A stretch of DNA of 64,000 bases from Actinomortierella ambigua (Eukaryota; Mortierellomycota; Mortierellomycetes; Mortierellales; Mortierellaceae), in NCBI GenBank assembly GCA_016098155.1, contig JAAAJB010000055.1:1-64000 (forward strand), read 5' to 3'. Shown piece after piece: positions 23,286-34,346 of the stretch. The notes under the pieces were generated by a model. The model did not search any database and had not been told where the DNA came from. It was given only the letters and a program-made list of their open reading frames with translations. The stretch's first letter is position 1. Each line of letters starts with the position of its first letter. The position numbers and the translations under genes are program-made.

Positions 23286-26200
23286 TTACACCTCGCGATG
23301 TTGTTCTTGCTTGTCCTGACCGTTCATCTCGTCTTGGCCACGAGCGTCTGCGGCGGCGTTCTGAACGTCGACGGTGACGGGCAAGCCGCCGAGGGTGATG
23401 TCGCGCTCATGGTGCAGGCCACGCGTGCTCTGCACCGTGCTCCCTTGCATCCACACACCAGTCTGTGTGTGGCGCGATGCGCTCAGCACTGCTTGGTCCG
23501 GGGCTTGACCTTCCAGCAGCAGCGCCTGCCGCACATCCACTACTACTACTTCCTCATCCCGTGGGCGGCGACGCACATCGACTATTTCCCCCACCTGTTG
23601 AAGGGCTGCCGAGTCCTGAGGGGAAATCAAGGACGAAGACTCGGCCACGGAGGCGACACAAAGCTCGCGGCGGTTAATCTCGGTACCAGCATGCTGGGTC
23701 AAGATTGCAAGATCCGACGAGGATGCTTCACTCCGTGCGGGGGCAGTCAGATGATCAATTATGTTCACTACTACCCCAGAGCCAAGCACCTGGTCGTTCC
23801 CAGGAACGTGGCCCCGCGCTCCGCCCGAAGTCGTCGCCCGCTTGCCAGTGGCCTCGACCGTGTCGACAATAGCGCCACCGGCATGATCTGGTTGATATAC
23901 GGGTATACGCTTGAGAACGCTGGGCAGCTCAGGAGCCTCGCACGTCGATGGACCCACCAGGCCTGCAGCGCTCTGGCCGAAGGCGTCCCACGTCATGACC
24001 TCCACATGTGAGGTCGGAGGGGACGTGCCTATATGGTGAGGTGGCGAGGTATCTACAGGCGTGGTCGACAACAGATCGGGCTTGAGCGAGGCAGATGAAC
24101 CATCTAGGCCGCCGTGGCCGCCCAGACCGCAGACAAGGGAAGAGCCGGCGCATGCGCCCTCGGCCATTTCAAGTGGTACGTGGTTCCGGCCCAGGATTCC
24201 AAGCGGTGTATGGCCACGGATGGCACCAGGACTTTGCAGTTGCTTCAAGCTGCGGGCCACCTCATCGCTCTTGATGGACATATCCATCTTACCCTCAAAG
24301 AGCAGAGCATCGTCCTGCTCATTGTTGCCACCAACATGAACATCCAGGGCCGAGTCGAGTGCCATAAAGTCCGAGTAGGCCTTCAAAGCCATGGCCGACG
24401 ACGACGAGACATCGATACCGACAGGGACATCAACGACCGAGGTCAGGAGCTCAACCATGTCCGTGTGGTTCAGGACACGGGCAAGATCCAGAGCCGTGAG
24501 GCCGTTCTTGTCCTGTAGGTCGGTCTGGACTTGGCGAACGAGCAGCTCGCGGACGAGCTCTCCATACTGGAGTGTTACTGCCAGGTGGAGCATCGAGTGG
24601 CCAGTTGCGTTTATCATCGAGAGCGCCTCGTTGTTCTTCTTGCCAGGGGTAGAGGCGTCAAGGAGCTCTATCGATTGGATCACCATCGTTTGTAGATCGT
24701 AGCCTTGAGGGGTCGAGGCCGACGAGTCCAGGTCGCCGCCTAGGATCTCGTTCCACATGCCGACAAACTCAGTCGCGCGCGACGCCACGGTATCGACGGG
24801 GCCGTCGAGACGGGCCATCAAGTTCATCATGCGCTGCAGAGCCAGGCGCATCAGCTCCTTCTCGTTGTCGTCAACGTAGGTGAAGGAGGCAGGAGTGGCC
24901 TCGGCCTGCAAGGGCGAGTCGTTCATGACAAAGACGGGAACGGTCTCGGCCCTGCGAGCAGCGGGGGTAATGCACTCGAGCATGTGGTCACGCTGGGGCA
25001 TGATGGGAACAATGTTGTCGCCGAAGCAGACATACATAATCTGGCCGACCGTGAAGCCCGAGCCGTGGATGGTGACAAGGGTACCGCCGCGAACGGGGCC
25101 GCTGTTGGGAGTCATGTGCGAGAGAACAACAGGGGCGGGCGACGAAGAAAGACCTTGCTGAATTTGCTGTTGTTGCTCATCAACAAGGTCCGGGAAAAGG
25201 GATATGAGGGGGTCTGGCGGAGGAGGCGAAGGCACGGCGACGGGAACATCACTGCTGTCGATAAACTCGTCGAGCTCGGGACTCGATAACCACTGACTCG
25301 GTGAGTCGGCTTGCGACGTCGGCGGTGAAGGAATATGAGAAGATCTCGGGGTCGAGTTGCCACGACGCGGCTCGCGCTTGTTACTACTCGATACAGACTT
25401 CACTACTACACGCGTGAGCGACGACTGCTGCTGCTGCTGCTGCTGCTGCTGCTCGGCCTCGGCCTTGGCGAGAGCCTTGGCAGCGCGGGACGCGATGCGG
25501 CTCTTGTTCTGGTGATAGAACATCAGCGGCAAGGTAACATGAGACGAGATGGAGGTGTCGGAGACACAGTCGAAGCGAACGACAAAGCCCTCCTTCTCCT
25601 TCTTATGGCCACAGTAACAGTTGATCTTGAACTGAATGTTGGCGATACCATTGCGGAAGCTGATCAACGCCTTTCCGTCATCGGTGCGATACAGCTCGGG
25701 AAGCATGTGCATAATCTAGAAAACACAACCAACACAACAGCCATAAGGAAGCAAAGGTTAGCAGGGCTGTGGGGTAACTCTAGTAGTTGTACAAACATGT
25801 AGCTCTCTCTTTTTGAGAAGTCTGCTAACATCATTCCTCTGGCAATAGACAACAAACTTACGCGGCTCTCGGTCTGGTCCAGCTTGGTCGACATGCGGCG
25901 CGCGCAGCGGACACATGCTTCCTTTTCTTCCTGCCAGCCATTGGAAGGGCAGAGAAGAGAAGCAGCAACATCAACAATGCGCTTCGACGCCATCTCGGCA
26001 TCAGGCATGACCTTATCAGGCTGAACAAAGAAAAACTCCTTAGGCAGACTGACATAGTCAAAGTTGTTGACGAGCTGGTTGTTGTGGTCGACCACAGACA
26101 ACTCCACGTAGATGATGGTCTCGATGCGGAGACGGTCCTCAATCTGAGTGGGGACATACTCCTGCAGCTCCTTCTTGAAGACGTGCGTCTTGACATTCAG

Positions 26201-26657
26201 GCGGTGCAAAGCAGCCGAGGCAGTGGTGGAAAGCCTGAAAGGTGCAATTTTGAAGGTCAGATGGTTAACGGAGCCCTGACTACGAGACCGGGAAAGTGTA
26301 GAGAGAGGAGAGAAAAGGCTGTGCCAAAGAGCTGCCCCGTACAACTTACCCAGCAAGAGTGGGGTCCATTCCAAGAAGAAGGGCATCATTCCAGCTAAGC
26401 GAGGCCAGCTGGGCCTTCTTCTGATCACCAGCACGGATTGAGGCATCCTGTCCATGATTGAATCGTAAAGAGAGAGGGTTAGGTGTCCGGTTCTCTTGTA
26501 GAAGCAACATGTTGGGGACTATAGCTCAGCGAGAGAGAAGAGAGAGGAGGGAAGTGTGTACCTCGGCCTGGTGCATGAAGGTGGCCTCAAAGGAGGGCTG
26601 GTTCATGGCCATCAATATAGAGGTGGCCGAAGAGGCGATGGTGGAATGGGGTGGCAT
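23286..26657 (-). CDS. Spt23/Mga2-like IPT and ankyrin transcription factor
   Basis: Relative of the yeast regulators Mga2 and Spt23, which activate fatty-acid desaturase and hypoxia genes. Four exons (26657-26562, 26447-26350, 26234-25862, 25715-23286) give 998 residues. A Met 27 codons upstream (26738) is an alternative start, but that leader looks like 5' UTR. Order: a DNA-binding region (LHRLNVKTHVFKKELQEYVP, FDYVSLPKEFFFVQPDKVMPD, CVRCARRMSTK, INCYCGHKKEKEGFVVRFDC), a Q/S-rich linker with a CAG-type polyglutamine, an IPT/TIG domain (VLSHMTPNSGPVRGGTLVTI), two ankyrin-like repeats (ATGHSMLHLAVTLQYGELV, NGLTALDLARVLNHTDMVEL), then a long unstructured tail. Yeast Mga2/Spt23 end with a membrane anchor released by proteolysis; no hydrophobic segment is visible here, so it may be constitutively soluble. 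Confidence 0.85.
25426..25455 (-). repeat. polyglutamine-coding trinucleotide run
   Basis: About ten CAG codons in a row (CTG on the plus strand), encoding polyglutamine in the linker before the IPT domain. Likely length-variable between strains. Confidence 0.85.
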
Positions 26658-27522
26658 TGTGGTGCTGCTGCTAAGAGGAGAAGAGACACTGAGTGAAGTA
26701 ATGTTGATGGATTGCAACGCAAAGCGAGAGAGAATCAATGAAGGGCTGTGAGTGTGAAGGGAGTTGAGAGGGGGATGGAGAAAAGGGAGGTAGGTGAGAG
26801 CGAGAGGAGGACGAGGAGCGGGGGGAAGAGGACAGCCAATGCGTTGAGGATAGAGCTTTGGGAGGTGAGGAAAGAGAAAGAGAAAAAGAGAAAAGAAAAA
26901 AAAAAAAGTGTGCTAGTAGTAGTTGGTTTTGCCGCCTTTCCTCCCACCCCACCACCCCTAGCTTGCTTGTCCCAATTCAGTACCAAAAAAAAATAAAAAA
27001 AGCGCCGGTCGCACCGGCACCCTACCCCGGCATTCTTCAAGAGCCACCTTCCACGATGTCTTGCTGACAGCCCTTCCACTCTTCCCTGAAAAAGAAAAAC
27101 CACAAACGCTCGCCGCTGCTTCGTCTTCTCTCTCATCGCGCTCTTCCACAGTCAATGGAGTCCCTCGCACACCCTCTCTCCTTCTCTCGTATACAGATCA
27201 TCCATCGGCGAGTCTGTCTTGACAGAGGGACCCTTTCCGAGCCACAAGCTCTTTTATAGTACCTCAAGGAAACGATGTTTATCTGCGCTGTCATGCCTGC
27301 ACCTGTTTTCCGTCGCAGCATCCACAGCTTTGGACCCAATGGAGCACTGTTGTCAGCCAATCAGATCGATTCAACCCTGTCAAGCCCGACTATCAAAGTC
27401 ATCGGCGCAATTCTAATTAACAAATACACAATTTGACTCCCCTAACGTAATAAGGTCCGCTGTCGCGACTTGAGTTGAACTTTAACTCTTTTTTACTCCA
27501 TTCAACTCCCCCATGCCGCACA
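26658..27522. promoter_or_regulatory. divergent intergenic region between IPT/ankyrin and HAUS5-like genes
   Basis: 865 bp separating two divergent genes, with purine/pyrimidine-asymmetric stretches (GA-rich 26740-26900) typical of 5' UTRs here and an A-rich run near 26895-26906. No coding sequence is supported. Confidence 0.45.
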
Positions 27523-30008
27523 ATGAGTCGCGAACATGATGCAGGGATCCTTGCAGAGCGCGTGTACAACTGGGCAGTCAACGACTTGGGGTACCACCCT
27601 GACACTACCGATACCCTCGCTGCGTCGCCTTTTGTGACTAATGGACTGACCTCACAGAACACCAGGCTGGCAAACACTTTTCAACCACAAGACATATACC
27701 CGTAAGCGTCGATCATCAAATAGAAAGTGGCGGGCCAAGGCGCGTATCAAATTGACACTGGCTATTCTAACTCACAACATATAGCTCGTCCATTGTTTTG
27801 CCCTTATAATTCACTCTGCTTGCTCTCCAGTCTGTGTAATGGTCCCCTTGGCTCTGTCTTTGAGCATCTGATTGTCAACATCCGGCCAAGAGCGTAAGCA
27901 TGCTTGCATTGATATTTTAGAATGGTACAAGTCGAGCCCTTTGTTCGGTTTCTTACTCATTTCGCTTTCTCTCCTATGAAAAAAAAAGTGAGGCACAGGG
28001 CGCTCAAGATCAGATCTTGCAAAGGAGGATTCGACATGCGCATGGACATCAAGGGCAAGAAGCGCACACTAGACGACAAAAAGTTGATCTGAAACGAAGG
28101 GAATGTCGAGACCTTGCTCAGCAGATCTCTCAAAAATGTATGCTTTAAGAGTGTGACAGTGGAAACAAGGTGGTTCATAGTACTGATCGCCACCACTTGA
28201 GAATGATCTATTGAAGGTGTTGCTGAACTGACCTTTGAACCCCGCGGTGGCTGTTGATACTTGTATCCTCTCTGATAGACCAAGAGATCGCGCGCTGCAA
28301 AGAGAACATTCGAAGGAACAAGCAGCTTGGTGTGGCGACTCAACAGTATCACGATCGATCCAGAGAGTTCATTGCGGTTTTACAAGAATATCACCGTGCA
28401 CTAATAACACTTGAGCGTGGAATCGGCACACGACAACCTCAAATGCTGCAACAAGGTGGTCACGAGAGTCGGCGAAGTCTCGCCCAGCTGAAGAGTGACA
28501 CCCACGGGATCTGCCATCAACTTGTCTTGACCGCCAGGGAGACTGTCACTAAGAAAACACGTGCAACGGATCAACAACAACAAATTCTGATGGGCCAAGC
28601 GACCTCCCTGCATGAAAGGATCAAGAGCATTCCTGAAGGCCCTTCTTTATTTCTTGAGACAATTCAATCTTTACGGAGCCGTTTGTTACAGGACTTTGAC
28701 ACGCAAAATCCCCCATCCTCAGAATCCTCCAAGTCGGCCGAGATACTCAAGGTACTGTCTTCTTTTTAAAAAAAAAATACCCAGGAAGACCTCAATACTA
28801 CGCCGTATCGTGTTTTCACTCACTGAATTTTACTCGTTTTTGTATTGCACGTTGTATTGTTTTAGATTTTTCGGGCCCACCATGCAGAAAGGCTGGAACA
28901 GATTGAGGTAGTCTTGGGTCAGATGGCAGAACGGGAGCAGCAGAAGGATGACTTGATTGAGCGGATACAGCAATCCATGAAACCCCTTGATCAGTCTGGC
29001 AGTCACTCGGCCATTACAACCGCAGGTATCCATCTGGAGTTGGAGGTTGCAAAGGCTCAGGTGGCGGGTCTGTCAGCGTCTCTCGAGTTTGTGCAGGCAG
29101 AGCAGGAACTACTGATCGAACGCGCCCTTTCCAATGAGGACTCATCGACGCGACTTGAGGCAATTGGACGAGGGTCCAGAGCCGCACAACAAAAGCGAGT
29201 GCAGGCACAGAGGACATTGCAGGAACTGGCCCAGCTATTGATCTTGGAGCACGAGACATTGCGCCATCGTGTGGTCCAATCAAGAGAGGACTTGGCAGAG
29301 ACGGCCCCTTTATTGACCAATTTGACCCAACGGACCAGGGAGCGGATGAACTCGGTCGAACAGGGCTGCACCGCCAGTGTGGGACGGCTAAAGCAGCAAC
29401 AGGAGCTTCTACGTAGATCTCGTCAGGTCTTAACACCTCCTTCACCTCTCATTCGACAAGAGTTTTCGGATCCACATGTGTCGATCCCGTCACGGTCACT
29501 GTCGTCCCACAGCATGGCTCCGTATGTCTCGCAAGATCGACAGGCATTGAACCGCGTTGCCTTGCATTCGGAACTCAGGCTTCAGGCATCTCTGGTGGAG
29601 CAAATGGAAGCGATGCAGTGCATGATGGATAGAACGACGGAGCAACTCTCTACGAGATGGAGTCAAGGCATCGAGACGTGCAAGAGTACCCTTGAGCAGG
29701 CGTATCCCGAATTCAACCCCGAGATAGACCCCGTTGGTGTGGCGATGAACACAAAAGATGTACACCATACTACTCGCACTGGCGACCTAGAAGCGGAGGG
29801 CTTTGCAGTGATTGAAACGCTCGAGAAATACGACCACATCCAGGAACATGCTGCCCTTCAGCAGATCCAGCGTAGCCTGGAGCTAAGCGAGACGGCTTTG
29901 GCCACTACGGAGCAGATCGAGTCCTTGGTGCAGGAGGCTCAGATGCTGCAAGACTCTCCATGGATCAACACGGGAGGAGATAGCGCGCTCAGAGAAGAGG
30001 CACTTTGA
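27523..30008 (+). CDS. augmin subunit 5 (HAUS5/AUG5)-like coiled-coil protein
   Basis: Probable member of the augmin complex, which recruits gamma-tubulin to existing microtubules for branching nucleation in the spindle. Five exons (27523-27701, 27831-27893, 27989-28137, 28279-28751, 28866-30008) give 668 residues. The N-terminal 80 residues follow the HAUS5/AUG5 pattern: a short helix with W..NDLGY, then a variable loop, then LCNGPLGSVFEHLIVNIRPR, comparable to the CRGN...W.FLI.RV.SE of plant AUG5. The rest is almost entirely coiled coil (RRIRHAHGHQGQEAHTRRQK, LEVAKAQVAGLSASLEFVQ, ERLEQIEVVLGQMAEREQQK), as in the family. Exon 3 follows an acceptor preceded by nine A residues rather than pyrimidines. 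Another microtubule-associated coiled-coil protein is the main alternative; the call rests on the N-terminal motif. Confidence 0.62.
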
Positions 30009-32266
30009 GTAGCAGCGAGCACCCAGAGTTTTGTTTAAGCACAATTTAAGAAAGATAGAACTGAAAAAGGTGAATTTTAGACGAAAGCGAGCTTTATTTC
30101 TCCTATGTTCTCAAGTAGAGTGGACTAGCCCGAAACCGCTTCTTCTCTATTTATAAGAGAGTAAGAGAGGAGGGGGTGGGAGAAATGGGGGGGACGAGGT
30201 CTGCAGTGTGACGTTATTGCACACGACCGTCCTGGCGTACGCGTTACCGGTCGTACCGCTCTACTGTGGTGTGGTGTTACATGATAGGGTGCTCTGACGC
30301 CTCTCGTATGCGCCCACTCTTCCGCCACCTGCTCGGGAATGAGTTTTTGTGTTCAGACCATCGCAGCCAATTGATGTACAACCTATTTTTCGGTTGAAAT
30401 AAGACCAGCTACGACCGGGCGGCTGCGGCGGCCAACCCGATCAACGCCAATCACATGCTGGCAGCCCTTGACCTGACCAAACCAAGCCTCGGCACGCATA
30501 TTACAAGGATGTCTCCAAGATCTTGACAAAGTGCAACGGAGGCACGCCCAACAGCTATTCAAAGAAGTTATCAAGGGGGAACTTATATCTCTCGGCGACC
30601 CAAAGCGTGACGGTGGACGCACGGTTAAAAACGTACTGTCGGGATCGCTGCAAACCAACGGTGAGCAAGCCAAGAGATTCTGATATTTCACTTGGAACAC
30701 AGGTTGCCAAAAAAGAAGAAGATTGCCTCCTCCCCCTCGTCTGACCCACTGCCTTTGCCGGATTTCAGATCGCCCTACATCGAGTGTCCATTTCGATGCC
30801 CCCGATCTCAGACCCACCCCCTCCCCTCTGACACATCGAGGGTGAACCCGTACTCCGGGTTTCCAACGTTTGCATCTATGAACCCACTCGTTAAGGTATC
30901 AGAACTCTCGGCACCCGACCACAAATATCCGCATCTCGAATACATCGAGGACGTGCTCGGTGATGCATCAGTTGTGGACCAGGAGTTTCCTGACCAAACC
31001 GAGTTCGTTGACAGCGGCCATTGGCGAAAAAAAAAAAAAAAAAAAACAGCCTGTTGAGCTACTATCGACACGACCGACCCCGGACGCGCTGTCATAGTGG
31101 ACATCCCAAGAGACAATCTTGCTTTTGCTGAGCAGCTTTCCTCGAAGAGACTGGGAACGCGCCAAAAGAAAGACGAACGCGAGCTCTGTCAGGCGAGACG
31201 CGTGTCTGGTCCCCATAGGGGGGGGGGGTGCAAATTTGACGTGTTTCAATCTCGTGTGCGCCGCACGCGCGATGACCATCGCACAGGTGCCGAGAAGTGG
31301 TTAGTTTTCAGCCTGGAGGTAGATAGGCTGGTAGGCAAGGGGGGGGGCACAATGTTGACACTGAAATCTCGCTCGCGCCTTGCTTGCAAAACAAATGTTT
31401 TAAGATCAGCCCAGGAAGGTGGAGATTGGGCGAGGGCGATGTCGATAACGGATAAAAGAGGGGGGGGGGGCGTGGGCAAGTGCCAAGCGAGTAACTGCCA
31501 GGCGCGCGACTTTTTTCCTGCAAATGAGCTGTTTTTACACCCCTGAAAGGCACAACAATCCTGAAGGGTGTACAGATTCATGCAATTTATGCGCATGAGT
31601 GGTGCACTATCCATTGTTACGCAGCCTTGAAAGCAGATGGGGAACATGCATGTGTGGGAAAAAAAGACTCTGGAAAGTGGATGAGCGTATGGTGTGTAGA
31701 GCTGTTTGTGCGTCGACTCGGTTTCTCGATAGTGTGGTGCCTGGTTGGGACTGAGAATGACCCTGTAACCAGAGAAAGCCACGGGGCGAGGTTCGGAGGG
31801 TCAAAGGAAGTAATAAAGTGAGAAACCTTTTGTTGGGATCATGTCCTCGACTTGTCAGCCACCTGGTACAGGGCGCATGTCGGATATATTGCCATCGTTG
31901 TTGTCCATTGCAGGCATTGTCGAAACAGCTGGGGAAATTTAAGGTGCTTGCTTGAGTAATCTGGTGGCCAGCAGAAATCCCAGAACACACACACACAAAC
32001 AAACTGAGCAACAACAAACATTTGTGTTTTTACTTTCTTTGCGGCGATAAAGTGTCGCTATAAGAGACCTTCTTTCGTCACCCCCATCTCGCTTTTTTGT
32101 TTCTCTTTCTCGTTCTCACTCACTCCACCCATCTCCCCCTATTTCGTCTTGGCTTTGATTATTCCTTCTGCCTATCTCTCACTGCTCATACCACTGTATA
32201 CTATATTCTGCAGTATCTTTTCACCTCGTCCTTATTTTGCATCCCCCCTACCACTACCCGTCAGAA
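30009..32266. other. gene-poor region with decayed coding sequence and G-tracts
   Basis: Two stretches read open without clear splice structure (about 30480-30690 in one frame, and about 30690-31025, translating HLEYIEDVLGDASVVDQEF). They could be remnants of an inactivated gene or element. A 20-base A run lies at 31027-31046. Three G runs of 9-11 bases follow at 31218, 31339 and 31460. I recognise no family. Confidence 0.45.
31218..31470 (+). repeat. three G-tracts spaced 121 bp, diverged tandem repeat
   Basis: G runs start at 31218 (11 G), 31339 (9 G) and 31460 (11 G), exactly 121 bases apart. The bases after the first two tracts share order and wording: TTGAC, then AATCTCG, then GCGCC, then a GC-rich tail. 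The third flank is weaker. This fits an old tandem duplication of a 121-bp unit, but it could be chance. Confidence 0.5.
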
Positions 32267-32883
32267 ATGTCCTCGTCGCTTATTGTTGAATGCCAGACGA
32301 GCGAATCATTGGAGGGTATTATCAATACTAATAGAAAGGTCGTTGCGCTCTTTTACAGCTATGACATGCCGTAAGTATCCCCATTCTATCGCCCACTCTC
32401 TTTGATTTGCTCAAAATATTGTGCGAAGCGGAATGGAAATGCGGTTATATGACACTGCCGCGCGATTTTTTTTTTTTTGTGAAGCAACTCCTTCTTTCCC
32501 TATTATTGTTTACGCGTCTCTATTAAAGAGGGACGAAAGGCCATCTCAGAAGTTCTCGATTCTGGAGACAACAGACTTTTTGACGAGATGGTTGAATCAA
32601 CTTTATATCATTGAAGCAATATTAACGACTTTTCATTCCTCCATCATGTAGGTGGGGTAAAATAGCAGAGCACAAAATGCAGGTTGTCGCAAGGCAATTG
32701 GAGAAGGGCAACATCACTACAATCCCATTTATCTTGGTCAACTATGCCGACTTCTACGAGGATGGAGTCAAGGTTGAGACTGCGCCACACACTATCAAAT
32801 ACGAGTCATATGTTGATGGACGAGTGCACCAATGTACAGGAAACAGTGCAGAGCTCGAGGGTCTTGTCACAGCCCTCTTGTAG
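32267..32883 (+). CDS. thioredoxin-fold protein lacking the CXXC active site
   Basis: Two exons (32267-32370, 32652-32883) give 111 residues, the normal size of a thioredoxin. The fold is recognisable: a first helix (SESLEGIINTN), the central strand KVVALFYSYD in the place of the usual VVVDFYAxWC, a helix KIAEHKMQVVARQLE, then PFILVNYADFYEDG, the cis-proline loop region TAPHTIKYES, DGRVHQCTG and a C-terminal helix ELEGLVTALL. Where a thioredoxin has WCGPCK this protein has DMPWGK, so both redox cysteines are missing and thiol-disulfide activity is not expected. The intron falls inside this loop, in codon 35. A role in protein binding, or decay of a former thioredoxin, are both possible. The frame is intact, which argues against a pseudogene. 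Confidence 0.75.
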
Positions 32884-33699
32884 ACAGCGGTACGTAACCG
32901 ACATGTCGATTATAACTCCGGAGCTTCATGGAGGGACATACAGCAAAACTCTAAGATACACTGACATTTTCTCTTCCCCATTTCACCTCCCTTCTCCACG
33001 ACTCCTTATTCGTCAATTCTACACCTCCACACCCCCAGGAAGTCTGGAGTTCCCTTGACTGAAATATAGACTTCCCATATCAGACCAAACATGTCTCCAA
33101 TATATCTGTAAACAAAAAAAATCCCTGGACAAGAGACCCTGATCAAGGAGCCTTGAAAAATTCTCTCTCTTGGTCAGCAGCGTGTCTGATCGAAGCTCTG
33201 AACCCAATCACGTAGGGTGAAAAATTCATTTTCATTGTCCCTCGGCTAGGACAATATACCTCCAAAAGAGGCAAGCATGTCCGTGTAGGTTAAGAAGCTC
33301 TTCCTTGCATGAAACACGTCCGTGCTCGAGCTCACCAGCACACGCGCTCGTCAGTTGCCCCAACCGACTCATCCCTTCTCTACTATAGCGACGAGCCACT
33401 GATGAGCACACCCCAGTCAGCCTGACCACCCCTAGAAAAAGCACATCTAAGGGAGGTGTGGGCAGGGGTTGAACATTTGGAATCATCACTTTCCTCACCG
33501 CACGTGTAGCCTCCCCACATTTCGCGGGGCACTGAGGTGCGTGGACCCCACAAAAGTCATCCATGTGTCGCCTGAATCGTTACTCCTCCATCTCTCATCC
33601 TGTCGTTGTCATCGTGCATTTACCTTGACGACCTCATCTGATCGAGTGTGTGTATGTTCAACCTTACCCTCTTTTACGTTCGACGACCTCTTTGGATAG
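32884..33699. other. intergenic region downstream of the thioredoxin-like gene
   Basis: No gene is supported. Short overlapping frames on both strands lack family similarity I can recognise. Confidence 0.45.
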
Positions 33700-34000
33700 T
33701 ACTCTGGTTCACAGCTGACCCAGGTATCTTCCACTGGTCACCATAGGTCGTCAGTAGTCTTGGGAGGCCCCCTCCCCACCACCTCCCTCTCTATCTTGGC
33801 AAGCACGCCTGAAAGGGGTGCTCAGACACGCTCAATGGTGTTCAGATAGGGCGAGTATGCTGGTCAGTCGAGAAGGACCTTCTATTGATATATCTCATCG
33901 TGCATTATCCTGTTGATGTCTTACTCAAATCTATAGCATAGTTGTTGCAGGTGAGAAACAAAAGGTTATTCCCGAAGCATGTCGATGTAACTTGCAGACC
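33700..34000 (-). mobile_element. degenerate Tc1/mariner-type transposase remnant
   Basis: Reading the minus strand from about 33985 down to 33730, in-frame pieces interrupted by stops spell the C-terminal half of a Tc1/mariner transposase. SYIDMLRE, stop, PFVSHLQQ is followed by KVLLD, stop, PAYSPYLNTIERV, stop, A. This corresponds to the family signature DWPAxSPDLNPIExVW that carries the second catalytic acidic residue. VLAKIEREV...GPPKTTDDLW matches the end of the domain. The two tryptophans of the signature have become stops and the catalytic aspartate reads as tyrosine. It is a dead fragment. Terminal inverted repeats were not found. Confidence 0.7.
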
Positions 34001-34341
34001 CACTCGCGTTTGGATCTCAATCATAGGTCGCCAGCGCGGTCATAGGTGATGCAACTCCACACTGAGGATGGGTGGGCGGAGAGAAAAGAGAGAGAGAGAC
34101 AGAGAAAAAATAAGCGGGGAAACACAGCCTTCGTGTCGTCCGTTGGTACCTGCCTAATCACAGCTAGGAACTCAAGCTGGACATGTGTCGCTGTTTACTG
34201 CTCCCTTTAAAGTGGAGAAATAGAGAAACATTGTAACCCAGCCGCTGACCCACATGGCGATCCGAACAATCATCATTGTTCACGACGCAGCCTTACAGCG
34301 TGTACCTCATTCGCCTATGGCACTCTTTAAGAAACGGCGTT
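34001..34341. other. spacer at the neurochondrin 3' end
   Basis: About 340 bp that may include further decayed transposon sequence. Nothing else was recognised apart from a short GA-rich run near 34080-34110. Confidence 0.4.
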
Positions 34342-34346
34342 TTATT
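34341..34346 (-). terminator. AATAAA overlapping the neurochondrin stop codon
   Basis: The minus-strand hexamer AATAAA includes the TAA stop. If used as the cleavage signal, the 3' UTR would be only a few tens of bases. Confidence 0.4.

Noticed and set aside
23211..24011. Long plus-strand frame opposite the Mga2-like tail
   Set aside because: It is the complement of a GC-rich coding exon on the minus strand and shows no family features.
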